DNA from: Pseudomonas viridiflava
GTDB taxonomy: Bacteria; Pseudomonadota; Gammaproteobacteria; Pseudomonadales; Pseudomonadaceae
NCBI RefSeq assembly: GCF_900582625.1
Contig: NZ_UTIQ01000241.1
Span: 1-64,000, forward strand
Reading direction: 5' to 3'
DNA length: 64,000 bases
Below the pieces are notes generated by a model. That model saw only the letters and a program-made list of their open reading frames with translations. It searched no databases and was not told the DNA's origin. This document shows positions 1 to 7,152 of this stretch, piece by piece; within the stretch, counting starts at the first letter, position 1, and every line of letters begins with the position of its first letter. Position numbers and translations under genes: made by a program.

Positions 1-475
1 TCTTATTCCGTCAAGCGATTTCGAAAATTTCTTTTCAAACTCAACCGCTTGCGCTTCAGATCAACTTCAGTCTCTCGTCAGCGGGAGGCGAATTCTACAG
101 CGTTTCAAACCGCTGTCAACCACCTCATTTACCGCTTTTCGATCAACTTACTCGACCAACCAACAAGACCAACCTTCAACCTTGTCAGCCCGGCGCATTC
201 TACGCAGATCGCTCTGCTTTGCAACCTTCAATTTCAACCTAACCTATTGATTAGAAAGAACTTTTAGGAACCTTCCGCGCCGGAAGAGGTGCGCATTATA
301 AGCACCTGGAAAAAGCCGTCAAGGCATTCCTGGAAAATTCTTCAAAGACCCCACTGGTAACGCACTTCAGCAGAAGTGACTTATTTAGCAGACCTACCCG
401 CGCACTCCCTATACGCTACGGAGTTCGGCGGAGCGTATGCTGACTGATTACACGAAACCTATATAAGGAAGAGAT
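1..475. other. Intergenic region, no convincing gene
   Basis: No open frame here has Pseudomonas-like coding character; the only one near 70 codons is rich in Ser, Thr and Asn and has no ribosome site. The stretch is more AT-rich than the genes. An inverted repeat, ATACGCT (411-417) with AGCGTAT (432-438), lies shortly before the SPFH gene. The promoter of that gene should be here, but I cannot place it with confidence. Confidence 0.5.
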
Positions 476-1342
476 ATGCAGGGGCTCAACAGCAAGGCGA
501 TCGGAATAGTCGCAGTAGTGCTGGTTATGCTTGGAGTGTTCTTCAGTTCTTGGTACACAGTCGATGAGACTGAGCGAGGTGTACTTCTACGAAACGGCGC
601 TCTGGTTGGCGTCGTCGAGCCAGGCCTGTCATTCAAGACACCCTTCATTGAAACCGTAAAGTTCATTTCGGTGCAAAGCCAGGCGACTTCCTATAGAGAG
701 TTGCAGGCCTACAGCAAGGACCAACAAACCGCGACCCTCCAGGTTTCTGTTTCCTGGCACGTGGTGCCCGGCGAAGTCTCCAAGGTCTACACGCAGTACC
801 AGGATCTTGAAGGGCTCGTCAGCCGCCTGATCAGTCGCCAAGTTCCCACGCAAGTCGAGAACGTGTTCGGCCAGTACAATGCTGTTACTGCCGTCCAGCA
901 ACGAGGCAAGTTTGTCGCTGATGTGGCTCGTGCTATTAAAGAGTCGATCAACGGCCCCGTGGTGATTGACGGCGTTCAGGTGGAGAACATTGACTTTAGC
1001 GACGACTACGAGCGCTCAATCGCTCTGCGAATGAAGGCTGAAGTCGAAGTAAAAACCCGCGAGCAGATGCTAGCTACCGAACAGGTCCAGGCTCAAATTC
1101 GCGTGACCCAGGCGCAAGCAGAAGCCGACTCCAAGCTTGCCGAGGCCAAAGCCGACGCCGAGGCAACTCGGTTGCGCGGCGAGGCGGAAGCAGATGCAAT
1201 TAAAGCAAGAGCGCAAGCACTTGCCAGCAACCAAAACTTGGTGGAACTCACCAAGGCCGAACGATGGGACGGCACCCTGCCCACAACGATGCTTCCCAAT
1301 AGCGCCCTTCCCTTCATTGATGCAACGAAGCGAAGCGAATAA
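476..1342 (+). CDS. SPFH/prohibitin-family membrane protein
   Basis: A 288-residue protein of the SPFH (stomatin/prohibitin/flotillin/HflK-C) superfamily, which forms oligomeric membrane-anchored assemblies that often modulate FtsH-type proteases. One N-terminal membrane anchor (about residues 9-27) is followed by an SPFH domain (about 28-200) and an Ala/Glu/Lys-rich coiled coil (about 195-255) with AEA/EAD repeats. The start has GGAAGAG a few bases upstream. It stands alone: a terminator follows and a tRNA gene lies on the other strand, so there is no hflK/hflC partner. It is closer to the prohibitin-like group than to HflC. Its specific partner cannot be read from the sequence. Confidence 0.85.
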   Translation: MQGLNSKAIGIVAVVLVMLGVFFSSWYTVDETERGVLLRNGALVGVVEPGLSFKTPFIETVKFISVQSQATSYRELQAYSKDQQTATLQVSVSWHVVPGEVSKVYTQYQDLEGLVSRLISRQVPTQVENVFGQYNAVTAVQQRGKFVADVARAIKESINGPVVIDGVQVENIDFSDDYERSIALRMKAEVEVKTREQMLATEQVQAQIRVTQAQAEADSKLAEAKADAEATRLRGEAEADAIKARAQALASNQNLVELTKAERWDGTLPTTMLPNSALPFIDATKRSE

Positions 1343-1360
1343 CGCCAGTCTCAAAACGCT

Positions 1361-1386
1361 AAAAAGGCCAGCTAAGCTGGCCTTCT
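1361..1386 (+). terminator. Rho-independent terminator of the SPFH gene
   Basis: A perfect 9-bp stem AAGGCCAGC (1364-1372) / GCTGGCCTT (1376-1384) has a 3-nt loop, starts 21 bases after the stop codon, and is followed by a short T-rich tail. Confidence 0.8.
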
Positions 1387-1573
1387 TTACTTGGCACCCC
1401 GAAAGCGGATCGCTAATTATTGGCCAGCGCGCTTCCCAGCCTGATGACGCGGCGCCAACATGCTTGCTGTCGGGACTTGACATTAACCACGGGCGCCATG
1501 CGCTCGCCCGACTAGCAACAGCCGCGATACCCACCCGCCGCGACCGCCGGGCCGGGCAAAAACACTTACCCAT

Positions 1574-1607
1574 AAAAAAATCCAGTCACCGCAAAATGAC
1601 TGGATCT
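1574..1607 (-). terminator. Terminator of tRNA-Pro
   Basis: On the minus strand, just downstream of the tRNA, stem ATCCAGTCA pairs with TGACTGGAT (1580-1588 and 1597-1605 on the plus strand) and a run of seven T follows. Confidence 0.8.
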
Positions 1608-1619
1608 CTCAGATAAATA

Positions 1620-1696
1620 TGGTCGGGACGGAGTGATTCGAACACTCGACCCCTAGCACCCCATGCTAGTGCGCTACCGGACTGCGCTACGCCCCG
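1620..1696 (-). tRNA. tRNA-Pro (anticodon GGG)
   Basis: A 77-nt cloverleaf with acceptor CGGGGCG pairing CGTCCCG (one G-T pair), anticodon stem CTAGC/GCTAG enclosing ATGGGGT (anticodon GGG, codon CCC), T-arm GAGTG-TTCGAAT-CACTC, and an encoded 3' CCA at 1622-1620. A terminator follows directly. Confidence 0.95.
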
Positions 1697-1787
1697 ACGG
1701 TACAGCTTTATTTCTTCCAAACTGCTCGAAAGCGGGGTGGACTATACACTAAGCTTTTGAAATGTGGAAGTTTTCTAGCGAAATCGA

Positions 1788-2144
1788 TTACTTACGCAAC
1801 ACCAGCAAAACTTCTTCTAACTCTACAATCATCTGGCGGATCAGCTGCTTGTACTGAGTGGTGTCGTCCTTAGCTTCATCTCCGGATAACCGCTGCCGCG
1901 CTCCTCCGATTGTGAAGCCTTGCTCGTACAAGAGAGCCCGAATCTGCCTAATCATCAGCACATCCTGTCGCTGGTAGTACCGCCGATTGCCGCGTCGCTT
2001 TATAGGGTTGAGCTGGGTAAATTCCTGCTCCCAGTAACGCAACACATGCGGCTTCACCGCACATAGCTCGCTCACTTCACCAATAGTGAAGTAGCGCTTG
2101 CCGGGAATGGGCGGTAACTCGTCGTTATGACTTGGTTCCAGCAT
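1788..2144 (-). CDS. MerR-family transcriptional regulator, ihfA-linked
   Basis: A 118-residue DNA-binding protein with a MerR-type winged helix at the N-terminus (about residues 17-85: YFTIGEVSEL, then LRYWEQEF and RRYYQRQDV) and a short C-terminal helix for dimerisation. It has no C-terminal cysteine cluster or ligand domain, so it is not a metal or redox MerR of known type. The ATG at 2144 is chosen because the protein then begins MLEPSHNDE; an ATG three codons earlier is possible. The start lies inside the 3' end of ihfA (20-base overlap), so it is probably translationally coupled and co-transcribed as the last gene of the pheST-ihfA operon. Its targets are unknown. Confidence 0.85.
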   Translation of the reverse strand: MLEPSHNDELPPIPGKRYFTIGEVSELCAVKPHVLRYWEQEFTQLNPIKRRGNRRYYQRQDVLMIRQIRALLYEQGFTIGGARQRLSGDEAKDDTTQYKQLIRQMIVELEEVLLVLRK

Positions 2145-2427
2145 AAGCCTCAACTCTGGCCTTTAATTTTTGCCCGGGGCGGAATGTGACCACGCGTCTT
2201 GCCGTGATCGGAATTTCTTCCCCTGTTTTCGGGTTCCTGCCAGGTCGCTGACGCTTATCGCGCAAGTCGAAATTGCCGAAACCGGACAACTTCACTTGCT
2301 CATTAAGCTCTAGCGCCTGACGGATTTCCTCAAAAAACAGCTCCACCAATTCCTTGGCTTCCCGTTTATTCAGGCCTAGCTCTTCGTACAGACGTTCGGC
2401 CATTTCAGCTTTCGTCAGAGCCCCCAT
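2125..2427 (-). CDS. ihfA: Integration host factor subunit alpha
   Basis: A 100-residue HU/IHF-fold protein. With IHF-beta it bends DNA sharply and assists sigma-54 promoters, recombination and nucleoid architecture. The sequence starts MGALTKAEMAERLYEELG and carries the beta-arm region with the conserved GRNPKTGEEIPI segment that inserts its Pro into the minor groove. It starts 3 bases after the pheT stop codon, the classical pheST-ihfA arrangement. Length equals that of other Pseudomonas IHF-alpha proteins. It is relevant to the sigma-54/FleQ regulon later in this window. Confidence 0.97.
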   Translation of the reverse strand: MGALTKAEMAERLYEELGLNKREAKELVELFFEEIRQALELNEQVKLSGFGNFDLRDKRQRPGRNPKTGEEIPITARRVVTFRPGQKLKARVEAYAGTKS

Positions 2428-2430
2428 ACG

Positions 2431-4809
2431 CTACTTCCTTAACGTGGCGTTGAACCTTTCTTCAAGCGAGGCAAGGATATTCTGAGTTGTAGTGCTCACC
2501 TCTTCATCATTAAGAGTGCGCGATGGATGTTGCCAGGTCAAGCCGACGGCCAAGCTTTTTCTATGCGGATCAATACCTTTACCGTGATACACATCAAATA
2601 GCTTGAGGTCCGTTAGATACTCGCCCGCCGCCTCGCGAATTGCGCCGAGTACCGCATCGGCAGCGATGCTTTGGTCGACCAAAAGTGCCAGATCGCGGCG
2701 CACTTCAGGGAAGCGCGAAAGCTCGTGGAATTTGGGTAAAAGACCCTGCGCAACTTCAGCCAACACCAGCTCGAACAGGAAAAGCGGTTGATCAATGCCG
2801 AGGGTTTTCGCCAACTCAGGATGAAGCGCACCGATATAACCAACCAATTGGCCATCTCGCTCAACCCGCGCGGTCTGGCCTGGATGCAGTGCCGGATTCT
2901 CGCCCGCAACAAAATTGAACGCACCTTGGGCGCCCGAGAAGCCCAGTAGTGCTTCAACGTCAGCTTTCACATCATAGAAATCGACCGTATCACGACCGTG
3001 GGCCCACCCTTCGGCCAGACGCGAGCCGCAAATTACGCCGGACAACATGGCCTCTTGCCTCAAGCCGTCAAGCTGCCCCACGAAACGCAAGCCACTTTCG
3101 AACAAACGCACGCGTGTTTGCTGACGATTCAGGTTGTGCTGAACGGCTTTGACCAAACCTGGCCACAGCGAGGAACGCATTGCTGCCATATCCGAAGAAA
3201 TGGGATTGGCCAACATCAAAGGCTCGACGCCGGGAGTGAACAAAGCGAACTGGTGAGGATCGATGAAGCTGTAGGTGATCGCTTCCTGATAACCACGAGC
3301 CACTAACAACCGACGCAGCGCGGGCAGTTCGGCTCTTGCCTCGGCTTTAGGTTGTGGCGCCAGGCGCGCTTGCGGGTAGCGAACCGGAAGACGGTTGTAA
3401 CCATACAGACGCCCCAACTCTTCGATCAGGTCAACTTCGAGACTAATGTCGAAACGATGACTCGGAACGACTACGGACCACTGCCCCGCTGCTGAATTGC
3501 TAACCTGCAAGCCCAACGCCGTCAGCAGGCGCTCGATCTCTCCGCCATCCATTTCCATGCCAAGCATCTGATTCACGCGCTCAGCGCGAAGTGTGACGTT
3601 TGCCGTAGTTGGCAATTCTTCGCGGCTGACAACCTCGACTATCGGGCCGGGCTCACCGCCGACTATCTCAAGCAGCAGACCTGTAGCGCGCTCCATCGCC
3701 TCACGGGCAAGGTTCCAATCGACGCCGCGCTCGAAGCGATGCGAGGCATCGGTGTGCAAACCGTAGGACCGCGCCTTACCGGCAACGGCGATCGTGTCGA
3801 AGAACGCACTCTCCAGGAACAGATCGCGCGTACTGGTTGCGACGCCACTGTGCTCGCCACCCATAACACCAGCAATCGCCAACGCGCGCTGGTGATCGGC
3901 AATGACTAGAGTGTCAGCTCGCAGCGCCACTTCCTGACCGTCCAGAAGAACCAGCTTTTCGCCCTCCTCGGCCATACGTACCCGAATTCCGCCTTGGAGC
4001 TCGTTCAAATCGAACGCGTGCATCGGCTGTCCGAGTTCCAACATCACGTAGTTCGTGATGTCTACGGCAGCATCAATGCTGCGAACATCGGAGCGACGCA
4101 GGCGCTCAACCATCCAGAGCGGCGTCGGCTTGCTCAGGTCAACATTCCGGATAACGCGACCGAGGTACCGCGGACAGGCTTTTACAGCAGAAACCTCGAC
4201 GGGAATCGTCTGTTCGTGAGCAGCTGGAACAAGCGCGACTGCAAGACGACTGACGGGTGTGTCGTACAACGCGCCGACTTCCCTCGCCAATCCGGCAAGC
4301 GACAAGCAGTCGCCGCGGTTGGGCGTGAGATCGACTTCTATACTGGCGTCGTCCAGACCGAGGTAGGCGCGCACGTCTTGGCCAACTGGCGCATCAGCTG
4401 CCAGCTCCATCAGACCGCTGCTGTCATCGCTGATTTGCAACTCAGATGCCGAGCAGAGCATGCCGTAAGACTCGACGCCTCGCAGCTTAGCTTTTTTGAT
4501 TTTGAAATCGTCCGGCAGCTCAGCGCCGATCATGGCGAAAGGCACTTTCAGTCCTGCTCGCACATTTGGCGCGCCGCACACGACTTGAAACGTCTCTACG
4601 CCATTGCTGACCTGGCAGACGCGAAGCTTGTCTGCGTCGGGATGCTGCTCGGCGCCAAGGACCTCGCCAACCACAACACCACTGAATACGCCGGCGACCA
4701 ACGAAACGCTGTCGACCTCAAGCCCGGCCATGGATAGACGCGCTATTAACTCATCACGGGAAACCGACGGGTTTACCCAACTACGCAGCCACTGTTCGCT
4801 GAATTTCAT
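2431..4809 (-). CDS. pheT: Phenylalanine--tRNA ligase beta subunit
   Basis: A 792-residue beta chain of the cytosolic alpha2-beta2 PheRS, which charges tRNA-Phe. Visible domains are the N-terminal region beginning KFSEQWLRSWV, an OB-fold tRNA-binding/EMAP-like domain (about 39-148, with GEVLGAEQHPDADKLRVCQV), the B3/B4 editing region, the B5 domain (about 400-475), a catalytic-like core, and a C-terminal ferredoxin-fold anticodon-binding domain (about 698-791, with SRFPEVRRDLALLVD). It is close to the E. coli length of 795. It lies 38 bases after pheS and 3 bases before ihfA, consistent with one transcript. Confidence 0.98.
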   Translation of the reverse strand: MKFSEQWLRSWVNPSVSRDELIARLSMAGLEVDSVSLVAGVFSGVVVGEVLGAEQHPDADKLRVCQVSNGVETFQVVCGAPNVRAGLKVPFAMIGAELPDDFKIKKAKLRGVESYGMLCSASELQISDDSSGLMELAADAPVGQDVRAYLGLDDASIEVDLTPNRGDCLSLAGLAREVGALYDTPVSRLAVALVPAAHEQTIPVEVSAVKACPRYLGRVIRNVDLSKPTPLWMVERLRRSDVRSIDAAVDITNYVMLELGQPMHAFDLNELQGGIRVRMAEEGEKLVLLDGQEVALRADTLVIADHQRALAIAGVMGGEHSGVATSTRDLFLESAFFDTIAVAGKARSYGLHTDASHRFERGVDWNLAREAMERATGLLLEIVGGEPGPIVEVVSREELPTTANVTLRAERVNQMLGMEMDGGEIERLLTALGLQVSNSAAGQWSVVVPSHRFDISLEVDLIEELGRLYGYNRLPVRYPQARLAPQPKAEARAELPALRRLLVARGYQEAITYSFIDPHQFALFTPGVEPLMLANPISSDMAAMRSSLWPGLVKAVQHNLNRQQTRVRLFESGLRFVGQLDGLRQEAMLSGVICGSRLAEGWAHGRDTVDFYDVKADVEALLGFSGAQGAFNFVAGENPALHPGQTARVERDGQLVGYIGALHPELAKTLGIDQPLFLFELVLAEVAQGLLPKFHELSRFPEVRRDLALLVDQSIAADAVLGAIREAAGEYLTDLKLFDVYHGKGIDPHRKSLAVGLTWQHPSRTLNDEEVSTTTQNILASLEERFNATLRK

Positions 4810-4847
4810 TCTGCTCTTCTCCTAAAAAACGTTAACGGGCAAGCGAC

Positions 4848-5864
4848 CTAGCGAAATTGCGCGAGGAATCGCAGGTCGTTGTCGAAGAACAGACGCAAGT
4901 CGTTAACGCCATAACGCAGCATGGCCAGACGTTCAACACCCATACCAAACGCGAAGCCCTGATATTTCTCGGGGTCGATGCCGGACATGCGCAACACATT
5001 CGGGTGAACCATGCCGCAGCCCATAACCTCGAGCCAGCCGGTTTGTTTACATACACGGCAACCTTTACCGCTGCACATCACGCACTGCATGTCGACTTCA
5101 GCGGAAGGCTCGGTGAACGGGAAGAAAGAGGGACGGAAACGCACGCCGAGGTCTTTCTCGAAAAACACTCGCAGGAACTCTTCGATCGTACCTTTCAGGT
5201 CGGCGAAGCTAATGTCCTGATCGACCAGCAGCCCTTCAACTTGGTGAAACATCGGCGAGTGCGTGATATCGGAGTCGCAACGGTAAACCCGGCCCGGGCA
5301 GACGATGCGGATCGGTGGCTGCTGGGATTCCATGGTGCGCACCTGGACAGGCGAGGTGTGAGTGCGCAGCAACATGTTGGCGTTGAAGTAGAAGGTGTCA
5401 TGCATTGCCCGCGCCGGGTGATGGCCGGGAATGTTGAGCGCCTCGAAATTATGGTAGTCGTCTTCGACCTCAGGACCTTCGGCAATGCCGTAGCCAATAC
5501 GAGTGAAGAATTGCTCGATGCGCTCAAGCGTGCGCGTGACAGGGTGCAGCCCTCCAGAGGACTGACCGCGACCTGGCAAAGTTACGTCGATAAACTCAGC
5601 AGCAAGCTTCGCGCTCAGCGCGGCCTGCTCGAGCAAATCCTTTCGACTGTTGAGCGAGTCTTGAACGCGATCCTTGGCGGCGTTGATCAACGCACCGACC
5701 TTGGGACGATCCTCTGCAGACATATTCCCCAGGCTTTTCATCACCTGAGTCAATTCGCCTTTCTTGCCGAGATACAAAACCCGGATCTGCTCCAGGGCAT
5801 TGACGTCTTCTGCGCGCTGAACGGCCTCTAGTGCTTGAGAGACCAGCGCATCCAGGTTTTCCAT
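4848..5864 (-). CDS. pheS: Phenylalanine--tRNA ligase alpha subunit
   Basis: A 338-residue catalytic alpha subunit of PheRS (class II synthetase). An N-terminal helical coiled-coil arm (about 1-85) that contacts tRNA is followed by the class II core. Motif 2 lies around the GRVYRCDSDITHSPMFHQVEG segment and motif 3 in the C-terminal GMGVERLAMLRYGVNDLR region, with the arginine that contacts ATP. Four cysteines of the CVMCSGKGCRVC segment are typical of proteobacterial PheS. It is preceded by two strong hairpins in the rplT-pheS gap. Confidence 0.98.
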   Translation of the reverse strand: MENLDALVSQALEAVQRAEDVNALEQIRVLYLGKKGELTQVMKSLGNMSAEDRPKVGALINAAKDRVQDSLNSRKDLLEQAALSAKLAAEFIDVTLPGRGQSSGGLHPVTRTLERIEQFFTRIGYGIAEGPEVEDDYHNFEALNIPGHHPARAMHDTFYFNANMLLRTHTSPVQVRTMESQQPPIRIVCPGRVYRCDSDITHSPMFHQVEGLLVDQDISFADLKGTIEEFLRVFFEKDLGVRFRPSFFPFTEPSAEVDMQCVMCSGKGCRVCKQTGWLEVMGCGMVHPNVLRMSGIDPEKYQGFAFGMGVERLAMLRYGVNDLRLFFDNDLRFLAQFR

Positions 5865-5883
5865 TTACAGACTCCAGATACGA

Positions 5884-5948
5884 AATAGGGGAAGAGCTTG
5901 AAGGCTCTTCCCCTATTGGTGACGTTTAACACCGGGCAAGCCCGGTGA
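5884..5948 (-). promoter_or_regulatory. Paired hairpins in the rplT-pheS gap (possible attenuator)
   Basis: Two perfect stem-loops sit between rplT and pheS: CACCGGGC/GCCCGGTG (5931-5948, 2-nt loop) and a 14-bp stem AATAGGGGAAGAGC/GCTCTTCCCCTATT (5884-5897 and 5904-5917, 6-nt loop). The second ends 19 bases before the pheS start and has only a short, interrupted T tail on the minus strand. I found no Phe-rich leader peptide like E. coli pheM. A role in partial termination or RNA processing is inference. Confidence 0.4.
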
Positions 5949-5959
5949 TTGTCGGGGAC

Positions 5960-6316
5960 TTAAGCCAGAACGGCTTTCGCTTTCTCGACAATCGCAGCAA
6001 ACGCCGCTTTTTCGTTCACTGCCAGATCAGCCAAAACCTTACGGTCGATCTCGATCGCTGCCTTTTTCAAGCCAGCGATGAAACGGCTGTAGGACAAACC
6101 GTTGATGCGGGCGCCAGCGTTGATACGGGCGATCCACAGAGCACGGAATTGACGCTTTTTCTGACGACGGTCGCGGTAGGCGTACTGGCCTGCCTTGATT
6201 ACCGCTTGCTTGGCAACGCGGAACACGCGTGAGCGTGCGCCATAGTAGCCTTTAGCGAGTTTCAGAATTTTTTTGTGACGACGGCGAGCAACAACGCCAC
6301 GCTTAACACGAGCCAT
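5960..6316 (-). CDS. rplT: 50S ribosomal protein L20
   Basis: A 118-residue L20 beginning MARVKRGVVARRRHKKILK, the very basic N-terminal extension that threads into 23S rRNA, followed by the helical globular part. It is needed early in 50S assembly and in enterobacteria represses rpmI-rplT translation. It follows rpmI by 29 bases in the infC-rpmI-rplT order. Confidence 0.98.
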   Translation of the reverse strand: MARVKRGVVARRRHKKILKLAKGYYGARSRVFRVAKQAVIKAGQYAYRDRRQKKRQFRALWIARINAGARINGLSYSRFIAGLKKAAIEIDRKVLADLAVNEKAAFAAIVEKAKAVLA

Positions 6317-6345
6317 GAGTAACTTCCTCTAATTCTTGACCGAAA

Positions 6346-6540
6346 TTAACGAACGCGCAGCATGCGCGCGACCTTTGCCACGTCAGACGGATGCACCATG
6401 GTGCTGCCGCGCAGATGACGCTTACGCTTGGTCGACATTTTGGTCAGGATGTGGCTCTTGAAAGCGTGCTTGTGCTTGAAACCGGTAGCGGTTTTCAAGA
6501 AACGTTTAGCTGCACCGCTTTTGGTTTTCATTTTTGGCAT
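6346..6540 (-). CDS. rpmI: 50S ribosomal protein L35
   Basis: A 64-residue basic protein, MPKMKTKSGAAKRFLKTATG, with the typical L35 C-terminus KVARMLRVR. It lies between infC and rplT and is of normal length. Confidence 0.98.
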   Translation of the reverse strand: MPKMKTKSGAAKRFLKTATGFKHKHAFKSHILTKMSTKRKRHLRGSTMVHPSDVAKVARMLRVR

Positions 6541-6600
6541 GTTCGGATACTCCGCATTCAGTTGATAAACATAACCGCAAGGCCTGCCGTGCCCTGTTGG

Positions 6601-7152
6601 TTATTTCTTCTTTTTGGGGGCGATGACCATGATAAGTTGGCGTCCTTCCATCTTCGGGTGCTGCTCAACGGTGCCGTATTCAGCGAGGTCACCTTCAACC
6701 CGCTTCAACAACTCCATGCCCAGCTCCTGATGCGCCATCTCACGACCGCGGAATCGCAATGAAACCTTGGCCCTGTCCCCATCACTAAGGAAACGTACCA
6801 GGTTGCGTAGTTTTACCTGGTAATCCCCTTCTTCCGTCCCTGGACGAAACTTGATTTCTTTAACCTGAATCTGCTTCTGGTTTTTCTTCGCTGCGGCAAT
6901 CTGCTTCTTCTTTTCGAAGATCGATTTGCCGTAATCCATTACGCGGCAGACCGGTGGAACCGCATCAGCGGAAATCTCTACCAGGTCCAGCTTGGATTCT
7001 TCAGCGATTCTAAGCGCTTCATCAATCGAGACGATGCCAATTTGCTCGCCGTCAGCGCCAATTAACCGAACCTCGCGTGCCGAGATATTCTCGTTGATCG
7101 GGGCTTTCGGTGCAGCTCGTTTATCTTGTCTCATTTCACGCTTAATAATAAT
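6601..7152 (-). CDS. infC: Translation initiation factor IF-3 (ATT start)
   Basis: IF-3 prevents premature 30S-50S joining and proofreads start-codon/initiator-tRNA pairing. The N-terminal domain (INENISAREVRLIGADGEQIG) and basic linker (KKKQIAAAKKNQKQIQVKEIKFRPG) are followed by the C-terminal 30S-binding domain ending APKKKK. The first ATG (7134) gives 177 residues, but in-frame ATT codons at 7152, 7149 and 7146 precede the KRE-M segment conserved in Pseudomonas IF-3. Taking 7152 gives 183 residues, the size I recall for the family. GGAG lies just upstream (7158-7155), better spaced for 7149. A non-AUG start is the basis of infC autoregulation. The ATT overlaps the thrS stop as TAATT. The choice among the three ATT codons is uncertain. 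Confidence 0.93.
   Translation of the reverse strand: MIIKREMRQDKRAAPKAPINENISAREVRLIGADGEQIGIVSIDEALRIAEESKLDLVEISADAVPPVCRVMDYGKSIFEKKKQIAAAKKNQKQIQVKEIKFRPGTEEGDYQVKLRNLVRFLSDGDRAKVSLRFRGREMAHQELGMELLKRVEGDLAEYGTVEQHPKMEGRQLIMVIAPKKKK

Noticed and set aside
49..267. A 72-codon frame in the first intergenic region
   Set aside because: Composition is unlike the surrounding genes and there is no ribosome site.
5865..5959. A pheM-like attenuator peptide upstream of pheS
   Set aside because: No short frame with Phe codons exists between rplT and pheS.
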